In this document: positions 55,622 to 64,000 of the stretch, one piece after another
How the letters are laid out: every line of letters starts with the position of its first letter
Numbering within the stretch: the first letter of the stretch is position 1
Assembly: GCF_000473085.1 (NCBI RefSeq)
Contig: NZ_AXBA01000001.1
Location: 62,001 to 126,000, forward strand
Direction: 5' to 3'
Origin: Azorhizobium doebereinerae UFLA1-100
GTDB taxonomy: Bacteria > Pseudomonadota > Alphaproteobacteria > Rhizobiales > Xanthobacteraceae
DNA length: 64,000 bases
Made by a program: the position numbers and the translations under genes
The notes under the pieces: model-generated
What the model was told of the DNA's origin: nothing
Databases searched by the model: none
What the model saw: only the letters and a program-made list of their open reading frames with translations

Positions 55622-56802
55622 TGTCCGTTCCCACCATTCGCGAAGTCCGCGCCTATGTGGTGCGGGGCGGCGGCGGCGATTATCACGACCAGCAGGGCGC
55701 CCACTGGATCGATGACCACATCGCTACGCCCATGTCGAAATACCCGGCCTACCGCCAGAGCCGGCGCACCTTCGGCATCAACGTGCTCGGCACGCTGGTG
55801 GTCGAGGTGGAAGCCTCCGACGGCACCGTGGGCTTTGCGGTGACTACCGGCGGCGAGCCCGCCGCCTGGATCGTGGAAAAGCATCTCGCCCGCTTCATCG
55901 AGGGCGCCAAGGTCACCGACATCGAATTGATGTGGGACCAGATGTACCGCTCCACGCTCTATTACGGCCGCAAGGGCTTGGTGGTGAACACTATCTCCGG
56001 CGTCGACCTGGCGCTGTGGGACCTGCTCGCCAAGTGGCGCAAGGAGCCGGTCTATCACCTGCTCGGCGGCGCGGTGCGCGACGAGTTGCAGTTCTACGCC
56101 ACCGGCGCACGGCCCGACCTTGCCAAGGAGATGGGCTTCATCGGCGGCAAGATGGCGCTCCACCACGGCCCGGCCGAAGGTGAGGAGGGGCTCAAGAAGA
56201 ATCTCGACATCCTCAACGACATGCGCGCCAAGGTCGGCAAAGACTTCTGGCTGATGCAGGACTGCTGGATGGCGCTGGACGTGGACTATGCCACGCGCTT
56301 CTCCACCATCGCCTGGAACGAGATGGGCCTGAAGTGGACCGAGGAGGCCCTGCCGCCGGACGACTACTGGGGCTATGCCGCGCTCAAGAAGAACGCGCCG
56401 AAGGGCCATCTCATCACCACCGGCGAGCACGAGGCCACCCGCTGGGGCTTCAAGATGCTGCTCGACATGGAGTGCTGCGACATCATCCAGCCGGACGTGG
56501 GCTGGTGCGGCGGCATCACCGAGCTGATCAAGATCTCCGCGCTCGCCGATGCGGCGGGCGTGCTGGTGGTGCCGCACGGCTCCAGCGTCTACAGCTACCA
56601 CTTCGTCATCACCCGGCATAACAGCCCGTTCGCCGAGTTCCTGATGATGCATCCGGTGCCGGACCAGGTGGTGCCCATGTTCACGCCGCTGCTGCTGGAC
56701 GAGCCCGTGCCGGTCAACGGCCGCCTCAAGCTGGACGACACCCCCGGCTTCGGCGTCCGCCTGAACCCGGAATGCAAGCTCTCGCGCCCCTACACCCACT
56801 GA
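55621..56802 (+). CDS. rhmD: L-rhamnonate dehydratase
   Basis: 393 residues, enolase superfamily. It converts L-rhamnonate to 2-keto-3-deoxy-L-rhamnonate. Family features: metal ligand Asp214 in QDCWMALDV, Glu269 in [12 protein letters not shown], and catalytic His319 in [13 protein letters not shown]. The [13 protein letters not shown] loop and the long N-terminal capping part ([13 protein letters not shown]) are typical of RhmD rather than of the related fuconate or galactonate dehydratases. ATG overlaps the transporter stop, with GAGGAG eight bases upstream. It is the committed step of the operon. Confidence 0.9.
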   Translation: MSVPTIREVRAYVVRGGGGDYHDQQGAHWIDDHIATPMSKYPAYRQSRRTFGINVLGTLVVEVEASDGTVGFAVTTGGEPAAWIVEKHLARFIEGAKVTDIELMWDQMYRSTLYYGRKGLVVNTISGVDLALWDLLAKWRKEPVYHLLGGAVRDELQFYATGARPDLAKEMGFIGGKMALHHGPAEGEEGLKKNLDILNDMRAKVGKDFWLMQDCWMALDVDYATRFSTIAWNEMGLKWTEEALPPDDYWGYAALKKNAPKGHLITTGEHEATRWGFKMLLDMECCDIIQPDVGWCGGITELIKISALADAAGVLVVPHGSSVYSYHFVITRHNSPFAEFLMMHPVPDQVVPMFTPLLLDEPVPVNGRLKLDDTPGFGVRLNPECKLSRPYTH

Positions 56803-56817
56803 TCGGGAAAGCGTTCC

Positions 56818-57672
56818 ATGAAACTCCTGCGTTATGGGCCGGCCGGCCAGGAAAAGCCCGGCCTCCTTGCCGACGACGGCAAGATCCGCGACCTCTCGGG
56901 CGTCATCCCCGACCTCACCGGCGCGGCCATCAGCCCCGAAGGCCTCGCCAAGCTGAAGGCGCTCGACGTCGCCGGCCTGCCGGTGGTCGAGGGCACCCCG
57001 CGCCACGGCGCGCCGGTCGCCAATGTGGGCAAGTTCATCGCCATCGGCCTGAACTTCACCGACCATGCCGAGGAATCGGGCATGCCGATCCCCTCCGAGC
57101 CGGTGGTGTTCACCAAGGCCACCTCCTGCATCCAGGGGCCCAATGACGACGTGATGATCCCGCGCGGCTCCACCAAGACCGACTGGGAAGTGGAACTGGG
57201 CATCGTCATCGGCACGCGCGCCAGCTATGTGACGAAGGACGAGGCGCTGGACCACGTGGCCGGCTACGTCCTCATCAACGACGTCTCCGAGCGCGAATAC
57301 CAGATCGAGCGCGGCGGCACCTGGGACAAGGGCAAGGGCTGCGACACCTTCGGCCCCATCGGCCCCTGGCTGGTGACGGCCGACGAGGTCGGCGACGTGC
57401 AGCAGCTCGGCATGTGGCTGGAGGTGAACGGCAAGCGGGTGCAGACCGGCACCACCGCCACCATGATCTTCGATGTGAAGACCATCGTGAGCTACCTGTC
57501 GGAATTCATGACGCTGCTGCCCGGCGACATCATCACCACCGGCACCCCGCCCGGCGTCGGCATGGGCATGAAGCCCACCCCCGTCTACCTCAAGGCCGGC
57601 GACACCATGGCGCTCGGCATCGACAAGCTCGGCGTCCAGAAGCAGACCTGCGTCGCCTGGGAGAAGAAATGA
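56818..57672 (+). CDS. 2,4-diketo-3-deoxy-L-rhamnonate hydrolase (FAH family)
   Basis: 284 residues of the fumarylacetoacetate hydrolase fold. The metal site is in KTDWEVELGIVIG, the NDVSEREYQ and GPIGPWLVTADE blocks follow, and the end has TGTPPGVGMGMKP. The family cleaves 2,4-diketo acids. In the diketo-hydrolase (LRA5/LRA6) route of L-rhamnose breakdown the products are pyruvate and L-lactate. It comes 15 bp after the dehydratase and overlaps the next dehydrogenase by four bases (ATGA), which supports this assignment over a generic FAH hydrolase. Confidence 0.82.
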   Translation: MKLLRYGPAGQEKPGLLADDGKIRDLSGVIPDLTGAAISPEGLAKLKALDVAGLPVVEGTPRHGAPVANVGKFIAIGLNFTDHAEESGMPIPSEPVVFTKATSCIQGPNDDVMIPRGSTKTDWEVELGIVIGTRASYVTKDEALDHVAGYVLINDVSEREYQIERGGTWDKGKGCDTFGPIGPWLVTADEVGDVQQLGMWLEVNGKRVQTGTTATMIFDVKTIVSYLSEFMTLLPGDIITTGTPPGVGMGMKPTPVYLKAGDTMALGIDKLGVQKQTCVAWEKK

Positions 57673-58421
57673 TGGCTGACACCACGCGCTTTTCCGGCCG
57701 CGTCGCGGTCGTGACCGGCGGCGCCGCCGGCATCGGCTTCGCCGTCGCCGCCCGCATCATCGCCGAGGGCGGCAAGGTGGCGATCTGGGATCGCGATCCC
57801 GCCGCCATCGAGACCGCCAAGGCGGAACTGGGCGCCGCCGCCATCGGCGTCGCGCTGGACGTGTCCGACTGGCCGGCGGTGGAAGCCGCCGCCAAGACCG
57901 TGGCGGACACCTTCGGCCAGATCGACATCCTGGTGGCGAGCGCCGGCATCACCGGCCCGAACACCACCACCTGGACCTATCCGGTCGAGGAGTGGAAGAA
58001 GGTCGTCGACGTCAATCTGAACGGCGTCTTCTACTGCGACAAGGCGGTCGTGCCCTACATGCTGGAGAAGGACTACGGGCGGGTCGTGAACATTGCCTCC
58101 ATCGCCGGCAAGGAGGGCAATCCCAACGCCCCGGCCTACAGCGCCTCGAAGGCCGGCGTGATCGGCCTCACCAAGTCGCTGGGCAAGGAACTGGCGAAGA
58201 ACAAGATCACCGTAAACTGCGTGACGCCGGCGGCGGTGCGCACGGCGATCTTCGACCAGATGACCCAGGCCCATATCGACTTCATGCTGTCGAAGATCCC
58301 CATGGGGCGCTTCGGCCAGATCGAGGAAGTGGCGGCGCTGATCTGCTGGCTGGCGTCGGAGGAATGCTCCTTCACCACCGGCGGCGTGTTCGACGTCTCC
58401 GGCGGCCGCGCCACCTACTGA
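57669..58421 (+). CDS. SDR dehydrogenase, probable 2-keto-3-deoxy-L-rhamnonate 4-dehydrogenase
   Basis: 250 residues, classical short-chain dehydrogenase. It has the cofactor loop TGGAAGIG (residues 16-23), NIASIAG with the catalytic Ser, and AYSASKAG with Tyr and Lys. The C-terminus is GGVFDVSGGRATY. In frame the start may be ATG 57669 (overlapping the upstream stop) or the next codon, 57672; an open extension farther upstream runs through the FAH gene and is not homologous. Between dehydratase and hydrolase chemistry an NAD-dependent oxidation of the C4 hydroxyl is needed, and this is the only candidate. The LRA5-type role is inferred from context. Confidence 0.82.
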   Translation: MMADTTRFSGRVAVVTGGAAGIGFAVAARIIAEGGKVAIWDRDPAAIETAKAELGAAAIGVALDVSDWPAVEAAAKTVADTFGQIDILVASAGITGPNTTTWTYPVEEWKKVVDVNLNGVFYCDKAVVPYMLEKDYGRVVNIASIAGKEGNPNAPAYSASKAGVIGLTKSLGKELAKNKITVNCVTPAAVRTAIFDQMTQAHIDFMLSKIPMGRFGQIEEVAALICWLASEECSFTTGGVFDVSGGRATY

Positions 58422-58484
58422 GGATCGCGGCGCCTGCGGCACGGCCGGCGCTTCCGCAGCCGGCCGGACAGGACTAGAAGCTCG

Positions 58485-58514
58485 AACCGCGCGCGCCCCC
58501 CGGCGCGCGCGGTT
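58485..58514 (+). terminator. strong hairpin, 13 bp stem, between the SDR gene and the lldD pseudogene
   Basis: AACCGCGCGCGCC (58485-58497), CCCC loop, then the exact complement (58502-58514), followed by TTGCGTTTCG. The perfect 13 bp GC stem with a four-base loop is the strongest hairpin seen in the window. The T-run is poor. It lies 64 bp after the SDR stop and ends 22 bp before the lldD start, so it can end or attenuate the rhamnonate transcript. Confidence 0.7.
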
Positions 58515-58536
58515 TGCGTTTCGCGAGAGGCTTGCC

Positions 58537-59688
58537 GTGGCGCCCATCACCAATATCGACGACTTGCGCGCCATCGCGCGCCGCCGCATTCCCCGCGCCA
58601 TCTACGACTATGCCGCCCGTGGCTCCTATGACGAGCTGACGCTGGCCGCCAATTCCGCCGAGCTGTCCGCCATCCGCCTGCGCCAGCGGGTCATGGCCGA
58701 CGTCTCCACCCGCACGCTCTCGACCACGCTGCTGGGCGCGGCGGTAACCCTGCCGGTCGGCATCGCGCCCACCGGCCTCACCGGCCTGTTCCATGCGGAC
58801 GGCGAGATCCTGGGTGCCCGCGCGGCGCAGGCCTTCGGCGTGCCGTTCACGCTCTCCACCATGTCCATCTGCTCCATCGAGGACGTTGCGGGCGCGGTGG
58901 AGAAGCCGTTCTGGTTCCAGCTTTATGTGATGAAGGACCGCGCCTTCACCCAGTCGCTAGTGGAACGGGCGCGGACGGCGGGCTGCCCGGTGCTGGTGCT
59001 GACGCTGGATCTTGCGGCGCACGGCCAGCGGCACCGGGACATCAAGAACGGCCTCAGCGTGCCGCCGCGCCTGACCCTCGCCAACCTGCTGGATATCGCC
59101 ACCAAGCCGGAATGAGCGCTCAAGGTGCTGCGCGGCAAGCGGCGCGACTTCGGCAATCTCGCCGGCTGGGTGCCGGCGGGCAAGAACATGAACGCCATGG
59201 CGCAATGGATCGCCCAGCAGTTCGACCCGGCGCTCGGTTGGAAGGACGTGGCCTGGATCCGCAGCCTGTGGCCGGGCAAGCTGGTGCTGAAGGGCATTCT
59301 CGACGCGGAGGACGCGCGCATCGCCGCCGACCATGGGGCGGATGCCATCGTCGTCTCCAACCATGGCGGGCGCCAACTCGACAGCGCGCCGGCCACCATC
59401 ACCGTGCTGCCGGACATCGCCGCCGCCGTCGGCCACCGCACCGAAATCCTGTTCGACGGCGGCATCCGCTCAGGCCAGGACGTGCTCAAGGCGGTGGCGC
59501 TGGGCGCCAAGGGCACCCTGATCGGCCGGTCCTGGCTTTACGGCCTCGCGGCCGGGGGCGAGGCGGGCGTGCGCCAGACGCTGGAAATCCTGCGCAAGGA
59601 ACTGGACGTGAGCATGGCGCTCGCCGGCCTCAGCGACATCCGCTCGGTCGATCGCAGCGCCCTCTACGGCCGCCATACCGCCGGCTGA
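58537..59688 (+). pseudogene. lldD: L-lactate dehydrogenase (FMN), broken by an in-frame TGA
   Basis: An alpha-hydroxy-acid dehydrogenase reading frame of 383 codons, GTG start, interrupted after 192 codons by TGA at 59113-59115. The same frame continues to 59688 with full homology. Upstream half: DYAARGSYDE, PTGLTGLFHADGE, FTLSTMSI, FQLYVMKD and VLTLDLAAHGQRHRD. Downstream half: LKGILDAEDA, the catalytic SNHGGRQLD and GGIRSGQD. The family has Trp at this point (KPxW), so TGG to TGA is a one-base change. Intact, it would oxidise the L-lactate made by the diketo-acid hydrolase to pyruvate and so complete the pathway. Read-through, a sequencing error or a recent loss are possible; the second half could also restart at an internal codon but would lack half the FMN barrel. 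Confidence 0.85.
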
Positions 59689-59715
59689 CACGGGCCCCGG
59701 CACCGCGGATCATCC

Positions 59716-61692
59716 TCACTGCGCCGCGGGCACGGGCAGGGCAGGGGCCGCGTCCTTGCGGAACGGGCGCGGCGCGGCCTGTTCAGCGCCGGCGAGGCGG
59801 ATCGCGGCAGCAAGCGCCTCCGCCGCGATCACGGCATTGGGATGGCCAGCCTCCTCCAGCGCGGAGCGCGCGGCGCGGTCGTCGAGGGCGCCCCAGGCGC
59901 CGAGCAGCATGGCCACGTCCGGCAGACGGCGCCGCAGGCGGCGGACGGAATAGCGCAGTTGCGCCGTGCTGCCGCCGTCGAGCGAGGACACCACCACCAG
60001 TGCCACCGCCGCCGGATCGAGGCCGGAGAGGGCGGCGCGGTGCAGGCCGGCCGGGCCTTCCGCCCGGGCGTGCAGCCCATGGGCCGTGAACACCAGCGCC
60101 AGCAACGCCGCGGCCGCCTCGTCGAGGCCGGTGCGCACGCCGATGCAGACCACCGGCACGTCGCAGGCCCAGGCGCCGGAGAGGGTGGCACGGTCGAGCC
60201 GGGCGGGCAGGGGCGGGGATGCCCCCTCGCCCGGCGTCGCCTCGGCCGCCGGCGGGATGTCGTCCCCCGGCCCCAGATTGTAGATGAGCTCCGCCACGCT
60301 GGCCCGGATGCGCTCGATGCGCTCTCCGTCCAGGGCGCCGCGGGCATGATCGTGCTGCGCCAGCCGCAAGGCGGGCAGCGCCACCTCATCCACATAGGCG
60401 GTGAGCGGCCGATCCTTCAGGAAGTCCTCGGCGGTGGCGGTGGCCTCGATGGGGTCGCCCGCCAGCATGCGCTGGTAGAACAGTTCCGGCGCGCTGAGCG
60501 GCGGTTGGTCGCCCAGCATCACGTCGAGAAATTCCAACTGGTCCACATGGCGGCCGAGCACCACGAGGCACAAGGTGAGAGGTGTCGCCAGCACGAGGCC
60601 GATGGGACCCCACAGCCAGGTCCAGAAGGTGGCCGAGGCGATGACCGCCACCGGCGACAGGCCGGTGCTGCGGCCATAGAGCAGGGGCTCGATGATGTGG
60701 CCGACGATGGGCTCCACCACCGCGAACAGCGCCACCGTGGACACCACCATGGTCCAGCCCGGATCCACGGCGAGCGCGAGCGCGGACGGCAGCACGGCGG
60801 CGATGACCGCCCCCACGTAGGGCACGAAGCGCAGCACCGCCGCCAGCAGGCCCCACAGGGCGGCGCTCGGCACGCCGATCAGCCAGAGGCCGATGCCGAT
60901 GACCGCGCCGAAGGCGGCGTTGAGCACCACCTGCACCAGCAGGAAGCGGGACAGCCGCGCCCCGGCATCGTCGAGCGCCGCCGTGGTGCGCTGGATGTCG
61001 TGGGCGCCGGCGAGGCGGATGAAGCGGTTCCGCAGATCCTCCCGTTGCAGCAGGATGAAGACGAGGAAGATGAAGATGATGCCGGTGGTCGCCAGTGGGT
61101 GGATCAGCGGCTCGATGACCGAGGACAGCATGCCCAGCGTGCCCGGCTCCGGCTGGCGGATCTCCACCGGCACCGGGACCTGCGCGGCCGGTGCCTGTCC
61201 CGGCTGCGCGGCGGGCGCCGTGGCCAGCCGGCCCGCCGGCTGCTGCTGCGGCCGGTTCAGCTCGGTGGACAGGTCCTGGAGCATGCTCGCCACCCGCTCC
61301 ATGGAGCGCGAGCCGGCGGTGGCGTCCTTCAGCGAGCGGATCTTCTCATGCAGGTTCCATTGATATTGCGGCAGGTCGCTGGCGAGCTGGGCCACCTGGC
61401 TCGCGACCACGGCGCCGATGGCCATCAGCGCCAGGAAGGTGGCCAGCACCACCGTCGCCACGGACAGCGTGCTCGGGATTCTTAGCCGGCGCAGCACACG
61501 CAGGACCGGCGACAGGACGAAGCTGAGCAGGATGGCGAGGGCGACGGGCACGAACACCTCGCGCCCGAGGAATAGCACCGCAATGATGGCGATGGCGGCG
61601 ATCAACGCCAGAACATGGCCTTCGCGGGAGGGAGGCCTCGGCACGCGGGCGAGCCCCGGATCGTTGAAGATGGCTGATTCCCGCAACGGCAT
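59716..61692 (-). CDS. AI-2E family transporter with extra C-terminal domain
   Basis: 658 residues, longer than the usual 350-400 of this family. The N-terminal 370 or so residues carry the family pattern: paired TM segments (ALIAAIAIIAVLFLGREVFVPVALAILLSFVLSPVL), a long soluble loop with coiled-coil character, then TM segments with PYVGAVIAAVLPS and VEPIVGHIIEPLLYGRSTGLSPVAVI. The rest is cytosolic. From about residue 510 the segment ACDVPVVCIG, HGLHARAEG and ALVVVSSLDG recalls a cobalamin-binding (Rossmann) domain without its cobalt-ligating His. The substrate is unknown; most members are not proven AI-2 exporters. It converges on the lldD remnant with 27 bp between them. Confidence 0.85.
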   Translation of the reverse strand: MPLRESAIFNDPGLARVPRPPSREGHVLALIAAIAIIAVLFLGREVFVPVALAILLSFVLSPVLRVLRRLRIPSTLSVATVVLATFLALMAIGAVVASQVAQLASDLPQYQWNLHEKIRSLKDATAGSRSMERVASMLQDLSTELNRPQQQPAGRLATAPAAQPGQAPAAQVPVPVEIRQPEPGTLGMLSSVIEPLIHPLATTGIIFIFLVFILLQREDLRNRFIRLAGAHDIQRTTAALDDAGARLSRFLLVQVVLNAAFGAVIGIGLWLIGVPSAALWGLLAAVLRFVPYVGAVIAAVLPSALALAVDPGWTMVVSTVALFAVVEPIVGHIIEPLLYGRSTGLSPVAVIASATFWTWLWGPIGLVLATPLTLCLVVLGRHVDQLEFLDVMLGDQPPLSAPELFYQRMLAGDPIEATATAEDFLKDRPLTAYVDEVALPALRLAQHDHARGALDGERIERIRASVAELIYNLGPGDDIPPAAEATPGEGASPPLPARLDRATLSGAWACDVPVVCIGVRTGLDEAAAALLALVFTAHGLHARAEGPAGLHRAALSGLDPAAVALVVVSSLDGGSTAQLRYSVRRLRRRLPDVAMLLGAWGALDDRAARSALEEAGHPNAVIAAEALAAAIRLAGAEQAAPRPFRKDAAPALPVPAAQ

Positions 61693-61960
61693 CGGACGAC
61701 AAACACCCCTCGGCCCAGGCGACGCACCGGCATCGGCGCCGCTCCCCGGCGCGGCCCTCCTGAACGGAAAGTCCAGCGCTCACCGGCCATAACGCTCCCG
61801 CCCGCCGAATGTTGCGCGGCGGCGGCACTGTTTCACCACCGCTGTCTTCTGCCGCTGTCTGTCACCGCCTTGGCCCGGCGGCGGAGAGGCTTGGAGAATC
61901 TCCCGTGGGCGCGGTAAGGGTCGCACTGCCGTGCAGGCGGCGGTGCTGGCGGGACGTCCC

Positions 61961-62755
61961 ATGACCCTCACATTCACCATTCTCGGCTGTGGTTCCTCGG
62001 GCGGCGTGCCGCGCGTGGGGCAGGGATGGGGGGCTTGTGACCCGGCCGAGCCGCGCAACCGCCGCCGCCGCTGCTCCCTTCTGGTGCGCCGCGCCGGCCC
62101 GCAGGGCACCACCAATGTGCTGGTGGACACGTCGCCGGACCTGCGCGAGCAATTGCTGGACGCCGGCATCACCCATCTGGACGGCGTTCTCATCAGCCAC
62201 GAGCATGCCGACCATACCCACGGCATAGACGATGTCCGCCCGCTGGTGATCCACAACCGCAAGCGCATCGACCTCTACACCGACGAAGACACCTCGCGCA
62301 TCCTGCACCTGCGCTTCGGCTATTGCTTCGTGACCCCGCCGGGCAGCAACTACCCGCCCATCCTGACCGAGCATCGCTTCCACGAGGGCCGCGAACTGAC
62401 CATCCATGGGGCAGGGGGCCCGATCACGGCCTTACCCTTCCGCCAGCGGCACGGCGACATCGATGCGTTCGGATTCAGATTCGGCAACGTCGCCTATTCC
62501 AGCGATGTGAACGGTTTTCCAGATAACAGCCTGATACATCTCAAGGATCTGGACATCTGGATTCTTGATGCGTTGCGTGAAACACCGCACCCAAGCCATT
62601 TCAGCCTGGGGGAGGCGCTGGACCACATCGCGCTGATGCGCCCTGCCCGCGCCATCCTCACCAACCTGCACACGGACCTGGACTACCAGACCCTGCGAAA
62701 CCGCCTGCCGGAGCACATCGTGCCGGCCTATGACGGGATGACGTTCGAGGGCTGA
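61961..62755 (+). CDS. MBL-fold metallo-hydrolase (PhnP-like)
   Basis: 264 residues from ATG 61961, where homology begins (MTLTFTILGCGSSGGVPR); an in-frame codon ten residues upstream adds an unrelated start. It has the zinc-binding SHEHADHTHGID motif, an RHGD stretch in the middle, YSSDVN and a late NLHTDLDY with His. GCGSSGGVPR and this motif set match the PhnP-like branch, phosphodiesterases of cyclic phosphates. In many alphaproteobacteria it follows tatD and metG; here it stands alone, divergent from the AI-2E gene. Cytosolic; the exact substrate is unknown. Confidence 0.87.
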   Translation: MTLTFTILGCGSSGGVPRVGQGWGACDPAEPRNRRRRCSLLVRRAGPQGTTNVLVDTSPDLREQLLDAGITHLDGVLISHEHADHTHGIDDVRPLVIHNRKRIDLYTDEDTSRILHLRFGYCFVTPPGSNYPPILTEHRFHEGRELTIHGAGGPITALPFRQRHGDIDAFGFRFGNVAYSSDVNGFPDNSLIHLKDLDIWILDALRETPHPSHFSLGEALDHIALMRPARAILTNLHTDLDYQTLRNRLPEHIVPAYDGMTFEG

Positions 62756-63407
62756 ACCCGCTTTCCCGCCACCTGAAGGCGGCATGACAAGCTGTTGTCG
62801 TGGCAGCATTTTATGCTTTTTCCTAAAGTGCTGACTTCGAGGACGGCGCGACCATGCGCCGGCGATGCCCGATCACCGGCGGTGCCGGATAGGCCAGCCC
62901 TGGCACCGCGCGCCGAGCGTCGGGTCGTCCGGACAAGCCGACTCCTTCCGGCCTTGCCTTGGGCTTCCGCACGGCCCGGCCGGCGATGATGTCCGCGCCG
63001 ATGGCGCCGCGCCGGAAGGCGCTGCCGGCAGTCAGCGGTACAGGCGGCCGGGCTTCAATTGGCCGTGCATGCAGATCGCGATGTCGAGCCGCTTTGCCCA
63101 TCGTCATCGCCCGGTGTGAGGTGCAACTCGCAACCGACGCCGGGACGGGTCGCTCCACCCGAACTGAACATCCTTTTATATTCCATAATATCTCTTCTAC
63201 GATTTACGCATGCGGGAGCGCGCTCCGCCCTGGCCTGCCGAGCCGCCAACCGCTCGGCGGGCTACAGGAATGCAATCCAGGCGAAGGACCCGAAGGCATG
63301 AACGCCCCCGGCCAGCGGACAGACAGACGGACGCCGGGCCGAGAGCGAAAAATCGCTCTCACGCGCAAACAGACCCGCTTGGTCGTACCAAATGGCGACG
63401 AAGCGCC
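62756..63407. other. 650 bp without a recognisable gene; AT-rich pocket at 63160-63210
   Basis: Short open frames occur on both strands, but their residues are Arg/Pro/Ala-rich with no motif and look like chance frames. Features seen: a CCGCC/GGCGG hairpin at 62766-62782 after the metallo-hydrolase, an AT-rich block around 63165-63205, a 12 bp palindrome GGAGCGCGCTCC (63215-63226), and a 7 bp stem GCCGAGC/GCTCGGC (63237-63258). A small RNA is possible but unsupported. Confidence 0.4.
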
Positions 63408-64000
63408 TCAAACGCCGTAATAGGCCCGATACCAGGCTACGAAGGCCGGAACCCCCTCCGCTACCGGCGTAGACGGGCGGTATTGAGTTAGCGCTTCCAG
63501 CAGTTCGGCGGCGGCGAAGGTGCGCGGCACATCGCCGGCCTGCATGGGCAGCATGTGGCGCTGCGCCGGCCGGCCCACCGCCGCTTCGATGGTCTCGACG
63601 AACTCCATGAGGCCCACCGGCTTGCCGGCCGCCACGTTCACCACCCGGAACGGTGCCACCGGCGAGAGCGAATCGAGCCCGTCCGGGCCGACTGGCGCGC
63701 CGATCCGGGGCACGCAGTCGGTCAGGCGCACCACCGCCTCCACCAGATCGTCCACATAGGTGAAGTCGCGCGACATCCGGCCCTCGCCATAGATGTCGAT
63801 GGGCGCGCCCTCCAGGATGGCGGCGACGAACTTGAACAGCGCCATGTCCGGCCGGCCCCAGGGACCGTAGACGGTGAAGAAGCGGAAGGCAGTGGTCGGC
63901 ACGCCGTAGAGATGGGCATAGGAATGCGCCATCGCTTCCATGGACTTCTTGGTGGCGGCATAGAGCGTCATCGGCTCGTCGGCGCGGTCGGTCTCGGCGA
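63408..64000 (-). CDS. NAD-dependent nucleotide-sugar epimerase (5' part outside window)
   Basis: The last 197 or so codons of an extended SDR epimerase, with the frame open to the window edge. Visible: the catalytic YAATK (Tyr-x3-Lys) followed by [30 protein letters not shown], then [22 protein letters not shown] and the C-terminal [10 protein letters not shown]. These fit UDP-glucuronate 4-epimerase/CapI-type enzymes, which make UDP-galacturonate for polysaccharide or LPS. The Met at 63971 is internal, since it precedes the active-site Tyr by only two residues. The neighbouring genes to the right are unknown, so the polysaccharide cannot be named. Confidence 0.88.
   Translation of the reverse strand, partial: AETDRADEPMTLYAATKKSMEAMAHSYAHLYGVPTTAFRFFTVYGPWGRPDMALFKFVAAILEGAPIDIYGEGRMSRDFTYVDDLVEAVVRLTDCVPRIGAPVGPDGLDSLSPVAPFRVVNVAAGKPVGLMEFVETIEAAVGRPAQRHMLPMQAGDVPRTFAAAELLEALTQYRPSTPVAEGVPAFVAWYRAYYGV

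Noticed and set aside
59113-59115. Selenocysteine codon in lldD
   Set aside because: The family has Trp, not Cys, here; no SECIS-like hairpin was seen directly after the TGA, and no Sec genes are in view.
62823-63158. Small protein gene on the minus strand in the gap
   Set aside because: 111 residues of low-complexity Arg/Pro/Ala composition, no motif, no Shine-Dalgarno; treated as a chance frame.

Overview
High-GC DNA with alphaproteobacterial-looking gene content, probably Hyphomicrobiales. A Xanthobacter/Azorhizobium-like host is possible but only a guess from composition and gene types. About 53 of the 64 kb is one secondary-metabolite locus. The rest is a sugar-acid catabolic operon and a few housekeeping-type genes.

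Positions 1-53,335 hold a trans-AT polyketide synthase (PKS)/NRPS cluster whose logic is that of the glutarimide polyketides (the sesbanimide, iso-migrastatin, lactimidomycin and cycloheximide families). On the minus strand are a free acyl carrier protein and the start of an AsnB-type amidotransferase, the pair that makes the malonamyl starter. On the plus strand run two ABC half-transporters, an AT-ER fusion that supplies malonyl units in trans, a 6,815-residue PKS, a flavin monooxygenase and a 6,516-residue PKS/NRPS. These genes overlap or nearly touch (ATGA/GTGA junctions), so they form one operon. Predicted assembly line: malonamyl starter; M1 KS-DH-KR-ACP; M2 KS-branching domain-ACP (glutarimide closure); M3 KS-KR-ACP; M4 KS (with an inserted dead ACP)-MT-ACP; M5 KS-ECH*-ECH2-ACP-ACP (beta-branch); M6 KS-DH* | monooxygenase | ACP (oxygen insertion or cleavage); M7 KS-DH-KR-ACP; M8 KS-ACP; M9 KS-DH-ACP; M10 KS-KR-ACP; M11 KS0-ACP; then C-A-PCP-TE, with an A domain that looks set for a basic amino acid. 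An FkbM methyltransferase and three tandem paralogous P450s follow as tailoring enzymes. The PKS-oxygenase-PKS/NRPS layout matches what I recall of sbnOPQ (sesbanimide) and pedFGH (pederin).

Positions 53,364-59,688 hold an L-rhamnonate operon. An IclR regulator is divergent from an MFS transporter, L-rhamnonate dehydratase, a diketo-acid hydrolase and an SDR dehydrogenase. A strong hairpin separates these from an L-lactate dehydrogenase gene that is broken by one in-frame TGA. A perfect 7-5-7 palindrome between iclR and the transporter gene is a likely operator.

Positions 59,716-64,000 hold an AI-2E family transporter (minus), a PhnP-like metallo-hydrolase (plus), about 650 bp with no recognisable gene, and the 3' part of a nucleotide-sugar epimerase (minus) that runs off the window. 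I saw no tRNA, rRNA, IS element or CRISPR array.
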